Below, piece after piece: positions 1 through 7,266 of a stretch of 46,515 bases of DNA. Source of the DNA: Oscillospiraceae bacterium (GTDB lineage: Bacteria > Bacillota > Clostridia > Oscillospirales > Oscillospiraceae). Positions within the stretch are counted from its first letter, which is position 1. Each line of letters begins with the position of its first letter. The notes below the pieces were generated by a model that had not been told where the DNA came from, did not search any database, and was given only the letters and a program-made list of their open reading frames with translations. The DNA lies in contig JAJQCF010000016.1 in the NCBI GenBank assembly GCA_021202845.1, positions 1-46,515 on the forward strand, given 5' to 3'. The translations under genes and the position numbers were made by a program.

Positions 1-79
1 TCCCAAGGACAGCCACAGATTTATGCTGTACGACGGAACGGTGTTCCAGCCGTATTTCTTTGACGATAAAAACATTTGA
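1..79 (+). CDS. C-terminal end of an unidentified protein (partial)
   Basis: An open frame enters from the left edge and ends at a TGA at 77-79, giving 25 residues that finish ...FFDDKNI. The residues are not low complexity. It lies in the AT-rich stretch that runs up to a tRNA-Thr fragment at 309-353, so I infer it is the last gene of an integrated element. It does not show the Tyr-box motif expected at the end of a tyrosine recombinase. The family cannot be named from 25 residues, and chance openness of the frame is possible. Confidence 0.35.
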   Translation, partial: PKDSHRFMLYDGTVFQPYFFDDKNI

Positions 80-143
80 GTGAGTTATATTTTGCATGTG
101 TAAAAGGAATATTATTACTTTGGCAGCAAGCCGTATCAGTGAA

Positions 144-170
144 AAAGTTGCACAAAAGTTGCACGTTGCA
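144..170 (+). repeat. Short tandem GTTGCA repeats near the element end
   Basis: AAAGTTGCAC occurs at 144-153 and again at 155-164, an 11-bp period, and GTTGCA recurs at 165-170. Another direct repeat, AGTTCTT, lies at 235-241 and 254-260. The region 80-308 holds no gene and is much richer in A and T than the chromosome to the right. Closely spaced short direct repeats next to a tRNA attachment site are typical of arm-type sites for integrase or excisionase; that role is inferred. Confidence 0.4.
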
Positions 171-308
171 ATTTAGAATAGGCTATTAACCAAATTTTTA
201 AGATACAAAAAGCTATGACAAGCGCGAGCCTAAAAGTTCTTGATATATCAATCAGTTCTTCAATAAATTACTAAAAGTTACAGTAAATTATCCGAACCCT
301 GTTTTTAA

Positions 309-353
309 TTGGTAAGGATGAGGTCCCCAGTTCAAATCTGGGTAGCAGCTCCA
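309..353 (+). other. 3' fragment of tRNA-Thr(GGT): attachment-site copy of an integrated element
   Basis: The sequence reads as the second half of a tRNA: end of the anticodon loop with GGT, anticodon-stem strand GGATG, variable loop AGGTC, T-arm CCCAG-TTCAAAT-CTGGG, acceptor strand TAGCAGC, discriminator T and encoded CCA. The matching 5' half (acceptor GCTGCTA, D-arm, anticodon strand CATCC) is absent upstream. The fragment begins inside the anticodon loop, a common crossover point. A tRNA-type terminator follows at 358-396. This is the pattern left where an element inserted into a tRNA gene and carried its own 3' end to rebuild the intact gene at its far side, here to the left of the window. 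Confidence 0.75.
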
Positions 354-357
354 AACG

Positions 358-396
358 CCCGCTTTTCCGTTAGGAAAGAGCGGGATTTTGCTTTTT
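358..396 (+). terminator. Terminator of the tRNA-Thr locus
   Basis: Stem CCCGCTTTTCC (358-368), loop GTTA and GGAAAGAGCGGG (373-384) with one bulge, followed by ATTTTGCTTTTT. It sits five bases behind the CCA end of the tRNA fragment, so it is probably the original terminator of the tRNA gene, now cut off from its promoter. Confidence 0.75.
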
Positions 397-474
397 GTGG
401 GGCTCATCAACGGTCGGACGGTGAGCTTTTTGGGCAAAACGCCCTTTTACGCTGCATATTCCATAAAATTTTTC

Positions 475-503
475 TTGCGTTTTTCGACAACGTATGCTAC
501 AAT
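475..503 (+). promoter_or_regulatory. Promoter-like pair with no gene downstream
   Basis: TTGCGT (475-480) and TACAAT (498-503) are spaced exactly 17 bp. No plausible coding region follows on the plus strand before the convergent ABC gene that ends at 698. What follows is three stem-loops (below), so it may drive a small RNA. Confidence 0.4.
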
Positions 504-504
504 G

Positions 505-690
505 TAACCATCAGAGTTCCGGCTTTTGCAACCGGAGTTTTGGATTTTATATCATCTTTTTCTTTTTTACATCTCCTCATTTCACTGGGATATGCCGTCC
601 TTCCAAGGGCGGCATATTCTATTGCCCATGCGCGATAACTATACCAAGAGCCTCCGACTGCCGCAGCTTCGGAGGCTCTGTGCTTCTTGT
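505..690 (+). ncRNA. Candidate small structured RNA
   Basis: Behind the promoter-like pair at 475-503 lie three stem-loops: TCCGG/CCGGA around 517-536 followed by TTTT; TATGCCG with inner CCTT/AAGG at about 591-616; and an 11-bp stem AGAGCCTCCGA (647-657) with TCGGAGGCTCT (669-679) followed by a T-rich stretch. There is no convincing protein frame. I cannot match it to a named RNA family. The last hairpin may equally serve the convergent ABC transporter gene on the other strand. Confidence 0.25.
647..679. terminator. Hairpin between convergent transcripts
   Basis: A perfect 11-bp stem, AGAGCCTCCGA with TCGGAGGCTCT, lies 18 bases beyond the stop codon of the minus-strand ABC ATPase gene. The T-rich tail is better on the plus strand (TGTGCTTCTTGTTT), and only a weak tract follows on the minus strand. 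It probably stops transcription from either side. Confidence 0.5.
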
Positions 691-697
691 TTGCTTC

Positions 698-1486
698 TTA
701 CGACAGCACGGCGCTGTCGTTTACGGCGGAGCCGGAGTCGGAGAATTTGTCGATGAGGTCTTGGATTGTGAGCTTTTTCTTCTCCTCGCCGGAGGCGTCG
801 AAGATGACGTTGCCGTCGTTCATCATCACAAGGCGGTTGCCGTGCGCTAAAGCGTCGCGCATATTGTGCGTTATCATCAGCGTTGTCAGCCCGTCGCGGT
901 TCACTATCCTCTCCGTGGCGTCCAGCACCTTAGCCGCCGTCTTGGGGTCAAGCGCGGCGGTGTGCTCGTCCAGCAGCAGCAGCTTGGGTCTGACGAGCGT
1001 AGCCATGAGCAGCGTGAGCGCCTGACGCTGGCCGCCCGAGAGCAATCCGACCTTGGCGGTCAGGCGGTCTTCAAGGCCGAGGTCGAGAATTTTCAGCAGC
1101 TCGTGGTACTCATCGCGCTCGGCGCGGGTTATGCCGCGGCGGAGTGTGCGGCTCTCGCCCCTGCGCTTGGCAAGGGCAAGGTTTTCGTCAATCTGCATGG
1201 TGGCGGCGGTGCCGGTCATGGGGTCTTGGAACACGCGGCCTATATACTTGGCGCGCTTGTGCTCGGCCAGAGACGTAACGTCCACGCCGTCTATGGTAAT
1301 GGTTCCCGCGTCAACGGGGAAAACGCCCGCCACCGCGTTGAGCATTGTTGACTTGCCAGCGCCGTTGCCGCCGATGACGGTCACGAAGTCGCCCTCGTTC
1401 AGGTGCAGGGAAAGTCCCCGCAGGGCGGTTTTCTGGTTCGGGGTGCCGGGGTTGAAGGTTTTCCAAATACCGTTTACGTCAAGCAT
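698..1486 (-). CDS. ABC transporter ATP-binding protein, TrpZ-like (DEHTAALDP type)
   Basis: ATPase of an ABC importer that works with the permease encoded just upstream. Visible motifs: Walker A GGNGAGKST, signature LLSGGQRQALTLL, and Walker B running into DEHTAALDP. His in place of the usual Pro after the catalytic Glu is characteristic of the ATPase subfamily that accompanies TrpXYZ-like systems. I chose ATG 1486 (262 residues) because GGGAGG lies 11 bases before it; the longer reading frame to 1573 has no ribosome site and lies inside the permease gene. The start overlaps the permease stop by 8 bp, indicating translational coupling. The substrate is unknown: tryptophan or tyrosine import has been proposed for relatives, but no binding protein is present here to support it. 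Confidence 0.85.
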   Translation of the reverse strand: MLDVNGIWKTFNPGTPNQKTALRGLSLHLNEGDFVTVIGGNGAGKSTMLNAVAGVFPVDAGTITIDGVDVTSLAEHKRAKYIGRVFQDPMTGTAATMQIDENLALAKRRGESRTLRRGITRAERDEYHELLKILDLGLEDRLTAKVGLLSGGQRQALTLLMATLVRPKLLLLDEHTAALDPKTAAKVLDATERIVNRDGLTTLMITHNMRDALAHGNRLVMMNDGNVIFDASGEEKKKLTIQDLIDKFSDSGSAVNDSAVLS

Positions 1487-2447
1487 TGCCGCTGCCTCCC
1501 ACTTGGTTTTCCGCGCTGTCGGCGGTTTTGATTTTTTTCTGGAAATAACGTCCCTTCCAGAACGGTATTGCAAGGAACAGCGCCACGATGAGCGCGGTCA
1601 GGAGCTTGAGGTCATCCGTGTTGAGGCCGAGGCGCAGAACGATTTGAATGACTATGTAGTATATGATTGCGCCCAGCACCGCGGCCAGCAGCTTGAGGGC
1701 GAACGAGCGGAAAATCTTGCTGAAAATAACCTCGCCGATTATCACCGCCGCAAGACCGATGACGATAGCGCCGCGGCCCATGTTGATGTCGGCAAAGCCC
1801 TGATACTGCGCCAGCAACGCGCCCGCCAGAGCCACAAAGCCGTTGGAGAGCATAAGTCCCAGCACCTTTGTCACGCCGGTATTTATGCCCTGCGCTCGGG
1901 ACATATTCTGGTTTGCGCCCGTCGCGCGCAGCGAGGAGCCGAGCTCCGTGCCGAAGAACCAGTACAGCACGGCGATTATCACCACGACAAACGCCACGCA
2001 GACGATGAGCGGGTTATCCAGCCCCAGCGTGCGCACAAAGCGCGACGAGAGCAGCAAATCGTACTTGTCCACGCTTATCGGCAGGTTGTTCTTGCCTGTG
2101 CCTGTGCCGTAGCCCATTATGCGCAGATTGATAGAGTAGAGCGCCAGCTGCGTCAAAATTCCCGCCAGAATTGCCGGTATGCCGCAGAGCGTGTGAAATA
2201 CGCCCGTCATCAGCCCAGCCAGCAGTCCGGCTATGAAAGCCATCACCAGCGCCAGCCACACGGGCGAGCCGTTGAGTATCATCACGACGCAAACCGCGCC
2301 GCCGGTGCAGAGCGAGCCGTCCACCGTCAAGTCCGCCACGTCAAGTATGCGGTAGGTGATGTAGACGCCTATTGCCATAATGCCCCAGATGAGTCCCTGC
2401 GCCGCAGCGCCGGGCATGGAGTTGAGAAGGGTTGTTATAAAGTCCAC
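1479..2447 (-). CDS. ABC transporter permease (TrpY-like, BPD_transp_2 family)
   Basis: Membrane subunit of an importer, 322 residues with about eight to nine hydrophobic segments beginning near residue 14 and ending in a basic, hydrophilic tail. The conserved loop LGSSLRATGANQNMSRAQGI is the family signature for contact with the ATPase. The start codon is GTG, with GGGGG about 11 bases upstream. A weak promoter-like pair (TTTATT at 2529-2534 and TACAAT at 2506-2511 on this strand, 17-bp spacing) lies ahead. It is the first gene of a two-gene operon. The third component, a lipoprotein binding subunit that normally precedes the permease, is not in the window; the gene in that place encodes an AlaX editing protein. 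Confidence 0.85.
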   Translation of the reverse strand: MDFITTLLNSMPGAAAQGLIWGIMAIGVYITYRILDVADLTVDGSLCTGGAVCVVMILNGSPVWLALVMAFIAGLLAGLMTGVFHTLCGIPAILAGILTQLALYSINLRIMGYGTGTGKNNLPISVDKYDLLLSSRFVRTLGLDNPLIVCVAFVVVIIAVLYWFFGTELGSSLRATGANQNMSRAQGINTGVTKVLGLMLSNGFVALAGALLAQYQGFADINMGRGAIVIGLAAVIIGEVIFSKIFRSFALKLLAAVLGAIIYYIVIQIVLRLGLNTDDLKLLTALIVALFLAIPFWKGRYFQKKIKTADSAENQVGGSGNA

Positions 2448-2561
2448 GTTAAGTATTCCCCCAACCTGTTTAAGCTATTACTGTTTACGCTTTATACGAT
2501 TACCCATTGTAACAGATACCGCGCCAAAAATAAAGAGCAAATAAACTGATTTTCAAAATTT

Positions 2562-3707
2562 TTAGTCAAAAAATTTGGCTATCTGTGCTCTCGTCGCCTT
2601 GACAGACCCCTGCACGAAGTCCGGCTTGCCGCCGCCGGAGCCGCTGAGGGCGGCGTTCAGCTCCTTGACAAACGCGCGCAAATCCCCGCCGCGCTCGCAG
2701 ACGGCGTATTTATACCCCTCCGCGTCCGTGCCGGAGAACACCGCGCAGCGCCCGCCGCACTTCTCTCCGGCCGCGGCGCAGAGGCGGCGCACAGCGTCCG
2801 GCGCGAAGCCCTCCTCGAACAGCACTATGTCCCCGCGCCCCGTCTGAGCCTCGGCCTTCAGCTCTATGAGCGCGTTTTCCAAGCCGACCATGCGGTAGCG
2901 CACGGCGGCCTCCTCGCTTTGCAGCCGCTGCACGCTCTCCGCCGTCTGCAGGGGCTTGGCCGAGAGCAGAGCGGAAATTTTCCTGTTCTGCTCCATAGCC
3001 GCGCTCACGTAGTCATAGGCACGCGAGCCGCAGACCATTTCTATTCTCGTCCCGCCGCGCAGCTTTTGTGCGGAAAGGATTTTTATAAGCCCGATTTCCC
3101 CCGCGCGGGAAACGTGGGTGCCGCAGCAGGCGCATAAATCCCAGCCGCCGACGCGGACTATCCTCACGCTGCCGTCGAGCTCCTTTTTGCTGCGGAAGTC
3201 CATGTGTTCCAGCTCCTGCGCCGTCGGCCAGAGCGTCTCGAACTCCGTGTCGCTCCAAACGGCCTCGTTAGCCTCGCGCTCCACGGAGCGCAGCTCCTCG
3301 GCGGAGAGCGGGCCGCTGAAGTCCACGGTTATGACGTCCGCGCCCATGTGGAAGCCCACGTTGTCCCAGCCGAAGCGCCGGTGGACGATGCCGCTGACGA
3401 TGTGCTCACCGGAGTGCTGCTGCATCAGGTCAAAGCGGCGCGGCCAGTCTATGTACCCCTCGACCTCGCTGCCCACTGCGAGCGGCGCGGAGCAGAGGTG
3501 AACCGCCTCGCCGTCCGCCTCCTGCGTATCCAGCACCCTGACGCCGCCAAGCGTGCCGGTGTCGCCCGGCTGCCCGCCGCCCTCGGGGTAAAACGCCGTG
3601 TTATCCAGCGTCACCAGCCAGCCCTCCGCGCTCTCCGCGCAGGACGTCACGCGCGCGGAAAACGCGGCGGCATAAGGGTTTTTATAATACAGTCTGTTCG
3701 CGTCCAT
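2562..3707 (-). CDS. Alanyl-tRNA editing protein, long AlaX type with DHHA1 tail
   Basis: Stand-alone editing enzyme that hydrolyses Ser (or Gly) mischarged on tRNA-Ala; cytoplasmic. N-terminal part resembles the AlaRS editing core, with substrate-loop residues [14 protein letters not shown] at about 36-49 and zinc ligands in QQHSGEH (His98 and His102) and in CACCGTH near residue 190. The last 140 residues, ending KPDFVQGSV, are a DHHA1-like domain ([10 protein letters not shown] motif), so this is the long AlaX class. I preferred ATG 3707 (381 residues): GGAGG is 7 bases upstream, whereas the ATG six bases earlier lies too close to that site. A longer in-frame extension to 3755 has no ribosome site. 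It is transcribed away from glyS. Confidence 0.88.
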   Translation of the reverse strand: MDANRLYYKNPYAAAFSARVTSCAESAEGWLVTLDNTAFYPEGGGQPGDTGTLGGVRVLDTQEADGEAVHLCSAPLAVGSEVEGYIDWPRRFDLMQQHSGEHIVSGIVHRRFGWDNVGFHMGADVITVDFSGPLSAEELRSVEREANEAVWSDTEFETLWPTAQELEHMDFRSKKELDGSVRIVRVGGWDLCACCGTHVSRAGEIGLIKILSAQKLRGGTRIEMVCGSRAYDYVSAAMEQNRKISALLSAKPLQTAESVQRLQSEEAAVRYRMVGLENALIELKAEAQTGRGDIVLFEEGFAPDAVRRLCAAAGEKCGGRCAVFSGTDAEGYKYAVCERGGDLRAFVKELNAALSGSGGGKPDFVQGSVKATRAQIAKFFD

Positions 3708-3796
3708 AGTCATTCCTCCCCGAACGCCGAAAAGTCTTTTCCGGCATTTTAACACATCGGGGACTAAAAGTAAAACGGCTCTGCAAAAAATTTATG

Positions 3797-3825
3797 TTGA
3801 AAACGGCAAAAAGCGGTGTTATGAT
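3797..3825 (+). promoter_or_regulatory. Promoter of glyS
   Basis: TTGAAA (3797-3802) and TATGAT (3820-3825) with a 17-bp spacer, about 50 bases before the glyS start. No T-box-like leader fits in this short distance. Confidence 0.75.
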
Positions 3826-3876
3826 AGCTTATCATACGCTGAATCCATCAGCGGGAGTGAAAGGAACGCTTTTTAC

Positions 3877-5313
3877 ATGAAAAATACCGAAAAGACAATG
3901 GACAAAATCGTCGCGCTGTGCAAAAACCGCGGCTACATCTTCGCGGGCAGCGAAATCTACGGCGGCCTCGCCAACACTTGGGACTACGGTCCGCTGGGCG
4001 TTGAGCTGAAGAACAACGTCAAGCGCGCTTGGTGGCGCAGGTTCGTGCAGGAAAACCGCTACAACGTCGGCCTTGACGCGGCCATTCTTATGAACCCGCA
4101 GACGTGGGTCGCCAGCGGACATCTGGCGGGCTTCTCCGACCCGCTCATGGACTGCCGCGAGTGCCACGAGCGCTTCCGCGCGGACAAGCTCATCGAGGAC
4201 TGGTGCGGCGAAAACGCCTTCGAGCTGCCCAAGCCCATCGACGCATTCTCTCAGGCCGAGATGAAGGAGTTCATCGAGGAGCACGCCGTTCCCTGTCCCA
4301 CCTGCGGCAAGCACAACTTTACCGATATACGCCAATTTAACCTGATGTTCAAGACGTTTCAGGGAGTTACCGAGGACGCGAAAAACACCGTGTACCTCCG
4401 CCCCGAGACGGCGCAGGGCATTTTCACGAACTTCGTCAACGTCCAGCGCACCACGCGCCGCAAGCTGCCGTTTGGCATAGGCCAGATAGGCAAGTCCTTC
4501 CGCAACGAGATTACGCCGGGCAACTTCATATTCCGCGTGCGCGAGTTCGAGCAAATGGAGCTGGAGTTCTTCTGCGAGCCGGGCGCCGACCTTGAATGGT
4601 TCGCCTACTGGCGGCAGTTCTGCCATAACTTCCTGCTGGACATCGGCCTGCGCGACGAGAACATCCGCCTGCGCGACCACGAACCGGAGGAGCTGTGCTT
4701 CTACTCCAAGGCCACCACGGACTTCGAGTTCCTGTTCCCGTTCGGCTGGGGCGAGCTGTGGGGCGTTGCCGACCGCACGGACTACGACCTCACCCAGCAC
4801 CAGACCGTCTCCGGCCAAGACCTTACGTACTACGACCAAGAGAAAAACGAGCACTATATCCCCTACGTCATCGAGCCGTCATTGGGCGTGGAGCGCACCG
4901 TGCTCAGCCTGCTGTGCGACGCCTACGACGAGGAGGTTGTCGGTCAGGACAAGAAGGGTAAGGACGATGTGCGCACCGTGCTGCGTCTGCACCCCGCGCT
5001 GGCTCCCTACAAGTGCGCCGTGCTGCCGCTGAGCAAAAAGGAAGTGCTCACCGGCCCCGCAATGGAGCTGCAGCAGGAGCTGAGCAAATACTTCATGTGC
5101 GATTACGACGAAACCGGCTCCATCGGCAAGCGCTACCGCCGCGCCGACGAGGTGGGCACGCCGTTCTGCGTAACGTTCGACTTCAACACCGTCGGCACCG
5201 AAACCGACCCCGCCGACGGCTGCGTGACGATACGCGAGCGCGACAGCATGGAGCAGATACGCCTGCCCATTGCCGAGGTCAAGGATTATATCTTGGAGCG
5301 CATTAAGCTGTAA
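3877..5313 (+). CDS. glyS: Glycine--tRNA ligase, dimeric class II type
   Basis: Charges tRNA-Gly in the cytoplasm. The 478-residue chain is the homodimeric (eukaryote- and archaeon-like) enzyme, not the bacterial alpha2-beta2 form. Class II motif features are visible: [12 protein letters not shown] near the N terminus, [13 protein letters not shown] at about 169-181, and [14 protein letters not shown] and [14 protein letters not shown] at about 196-230. Gly-specific residues [14 protein letters not shown] follow, and the anticodon-binding domain begins near [13 protein letters not shown], with [13 protein letters not shown] close to the end. AAGGA lies 11 bases before ATG 3877. The gene has its own promoter and a single-gene layout. 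Length and motifs are normal for the family. Confidence 0.97.
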   Translation: MKNTEKTMDKIVALCKNRGYIFAGSEIYGGLANTWDYGPLGVELKNNVKRAWWRRFVQENRYNVGLDAAILMNPQTWVASGHLAGFSDPLMDCRECHERFRADKLIEDWCGENAFELPKPIDAFSQAEMKEFIEEHAVPCPTCGKHNFTDIRQFNLMFKTFQGVTEDAKNTVYLRPETAQGIFTNFVNVQRTTRRKLPFGIGQIGKSFRNEITPGNFIFRVREFEQMELEFFCEPGADLEWFAYWRQFCHNFLLDIGLRDENIRLRDHEPEELCFYSKATTDFEFLFPFGWGELWGVADRTDYDLTQHQTVSGQDLTYYDQEKNEHYIPYVIEPSLGVERTVLSLLCDAYDEEVVGQDKKGKDDVRTVLRLHPALAPYKCAVLPLSKKEVLTGPAMELQQELSKYFMCDYDETGSIGKRYRRADEVGTPFCVTFDFNTVGTETDPADGCVTIRERDSMEQIRLPIAEVKDYILERIKL

Positions 5314-5373
5314 ATATGCCGGCGATTATCGCGCGAAAGGGAAACTTAATAGCCCCGTCTCCGCTTTGTGTGT

Positions 5374-5379
5374 TACAAT
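5374..5379 (+). promoter_or_regulatory. Possible -10 element for the VOC gene
   Basis: TACAAT lies 34 bases before the ATG at 5413, in a locally AT-rich stretch. No good -35 element at the right distance is visible, so the gene may also be read from glyS, since no terminator is seen between them. Confidence 0.3.
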
Positions 5380-5412
5380 AAAATATATTCTATAAAAACG
5401 GAGGCAGCGGCT

Positions 5413-5766
5413 ATGTATATCAAGTGGATAACAATCAGCGTCTCGGATATGGCGGCTTCAAAAAAGTTTTACAAGGAGCTTCTTGGACTGAGCGAGATGC
5501 GGGCGTTTTCTCCCGCTCCGGGCAGAGAAATATGTTTTCTCGGCACGGATAACGGCGTACAGATAGAGCTGCTCGGCGGCGTGGAACAGCCCTCCGTCGG
5601 CACCGTCAGCATAGGACTGTGCGCTGCCGACTACGATATGCTGTACGAAAAAGCCAAAGCACAGGGCGCGCCGCTCTCAGACCGCCAAGTCATGGGTGAC
5701 GGCCTGCGCTGCTTCTTCCTACGCGACCCCGACGGCGTGAAGCTGCAAATTATAAAGGACGAATAA
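5413..5766 (+). CDS. VOC (glyoxalase/bleomycin-resistance) superfamily protein
   Basis: Small metal-binding-fold protein of 117 residues made of two beta-alpha-beta-beta-beta modules. The start of the fold, ITISVSDMAASKKFYKELLG, and the closing CFFLRDPDGVKLQI (with Glu or Asp near metal-ligand positions) are typical of the superfamily. I chose ATG 5413 because GGAGG lies 8 bases before it; an earlier in-frame ATG at 5368 overlaps the -10 element and has no ribosome site. The substrate cannot be predicted: members include lyases, dioxygenases and drug-binding proteins. It ends just before a strong terminator. Confidence 0.8.
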   Translation: MYIKWITISVSDMAASKKFYKELLGLSEMRAFSPAPGREICFLGTDNGVQIELLGGVEQPSVGTVSIGLCAADYDMLYEKAKAQGAPLSDRQVMGDGLRCFFLRDPDGVKLQIIKDE

Positions 5767-5791
5767 AGTTATCCGCAGCGCAAGCTGCAAA

Positions 5792-5833
5792 CGGCTGTAC
5801 CGAAGCAATTTTCGTTCGGTACAGCCGCTTTTT
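5792..5833 (+). terminator. Strong intrinsic terminator
   Basis: A 13-bp perfect stem, CGGCTGTACCGAA (5792-5804) with TTCGGTACAGCCG (5815-5827), followed by CTTTTT. It separates the VOC gene from the convergent redox operon. Confidence 0.9.
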
Positions 5834-5868
5834 ATTTTGTTCTCTTTTCCGAACGCCTGCCCGCCTCT

Positions 5869-7260
5869 TCAGCCCAGACTTTCCAGATAGCGGTCTATGC
5901 TCTCGGCGGCGGTGCGGCCGCCGGACATGGCTTTGACTACCGTGGCGGCGCCTGTTACGGCGTCTCCGGCGGCGAAAACTCCGGCGCGGGGCGTGGCGAA
6001 GGTCTCGTCCGCGGCAATAACGCCGCGCGGGGTCATCATTTTTTCTTTATCCTCGCCGAATACTCTGCCCTCGGGTTTCGCGCCGACCGCCAGAATTATG
6101 AGGTCGGCGGGCAGCGTGAAGTTCGTTCCCTCCAGCATTATGGGCGCGCGGCGGCCGCTCTCGTCCGGCTCTCCGGCGGCAGTTTTCAGGCACTCCAGAC
6201 CCGTCACGCGGCCGTCCTCGCCGGTGAGCACGGCGGCGGGCGCGGTGTACTCGCTGTAAATAACGCCCTCCTGCACAGCCTGTTTCAGCTCCTCGGCGCA
6301 GGCGGTGGAGTCCGCCATGCCGCGGCGGTGGACAATGGTGACGCTCTCGGCGCCCATGCGCACCGCCGAGCGCGCCGCGTCCATGCTCACGTTGCCCGCG
6401 CCGATGACAATGACCCGCTTGGCGCCCGCGACACGCGCGTCGCCGCGCGCCAAGCCCTCCACGATGGCGTTTATATGCGCCAGATAGTCGTAGGCCGTTA
6501 TCACGCCGCGCGAGCGTATGCCGGGAATGTCCAGACGGTTCGGCGTGACCGCGCCAATGCCCAGAAACACCGCGTCAAAGCCGCTTGCAAAGAGCTCGTC
6601 AATGGTGATGTCAAGACCGACGGCGGTTTTCGTCACAAAGCGCACGCCGGCTTTCTTTAGGTTTTCCACCATGTCGCTGACAATAACGCGCGGCATACGG
6701 AACTCAGGTATGCCGTAGGTCAGCACGCCGCCCGGGCGAGCCATGTAGTCGTACACCGTCACGCTCCGTCCCTTGGCCGCCAGCGCCTCGGCGCAGGCCA
6801 GACCCGCGGGTCCCGCGCCGACGACTGCGACGGAGCGCCCTGTTTCTGCTTTTTCCCGCTCCCGCGGGCCGCCGTAGCGGTCAAAATGCCAGTCCGCAAC
6901 AAAGCGTTCCAGCGCGCCTATGCCGACCGTTTCTCCGCGCTTGGCGCGCGTGCAGTTACCCTCGCACTGGCGCTCCTGCGGACACACGCGGCCGCATATG
7001 GCGGGCATGAGGCTGCGCGAGCGCACTATCTCCCACGCGCCGTCGAAGTCGCCGCGCGCCACGAGGGCAATAAATTCGGGTATGCGCATTTTTGCGGGGC
7101 AGCCGTTCATACACGGGTGCTCGCGGCAGTTCAGGCAGCGCATTGCCTCGGCAACGGCCTGCTCCGGCGTGTAGTCCGTATGCACCTCGCCAAAGCTGTG
7201 TTTGCGTTCCTCCGCCGGCGGCGTGGGCTGGGGATTTCTCTCCCGCTGAAAGTTTATCAT
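5869..7260 (-). CDS. gltA: GltA/NfnB-type NADPH-dependent flavoprotein (glutamate synthase small-subunit family)
   Basis: FAD and iron-sulfur flavoprotein that moves electrons between NAD(P)H and a partner. The 463-residue chain has an N-terminal cluster domain with Cys42, Cys45, Cys50, Cys54 and Cys89, Cys93, Cys99, Cys103 (two [4Fe-4S] clusters), an FAD motif VVGAGPAGLA near 148, and a second Rossmann motif VIGAGNVSMDAARSAVRMGA near 285 followed by VHRRG, typical of NADPH binding. Proteins of this length are annotated as homotetrameric GltA, SudA or the large subunit of NfnAB. The NfnA partner gene and the glutamate synthase large subunit are both absent here. The start lies 6 bp behind the PFOR stop, so it is the last gene of the operon and probably oxidises or reduces the same ferredoxin pool. 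Confidence 0.85.
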   Translation of the reverse strand: MINFQRERNPQPTPPAEERKHSFGEVHTDYTPEQAVAEAMRCLNCREHPCMNGCPAKMRIPEFIALVARGDFDGAWEIVRSRSLMPAICGRVCPQERQCEGNCTRAKRGETVGIGALERFVADWHFDRYGGPREREKAETGRSVAVVGAGPAGLACAEALAAKGRSVTVYDYMARPGGVLTYGIPEFRMPRVIVSDMVENLKKAGVRFVTKTAVGLDITIDELFASGFDAVFLGIGAVTPNRLDIPGIRSRGVITAYDYLAHINAIVEGLARGDARVAGAKRVIVIGAGNVSMDAARSAVRMGAESVTIVHRRGMADSTACAEELKQAVQEGVIYSEYTAPAAVLTGEDGRVTGLECLKTAAGEPDESGRRAPIMLEGTNFTLPADLIILAVGAKPEGRVFGEDKEKMMTPRGVIAADETFATPRAGVFAAGDAVTGAATVVKAMSGGRTAAESIDRYLESLG

Positions 7261-7266
7261 GCCGCT

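Noticed and set aside
309-353. Complete tRNA-Thr gene
   Set aside because: Only the 3' half is present; upstream bases cannot form the acceptor, D or anticodon 5' strands.
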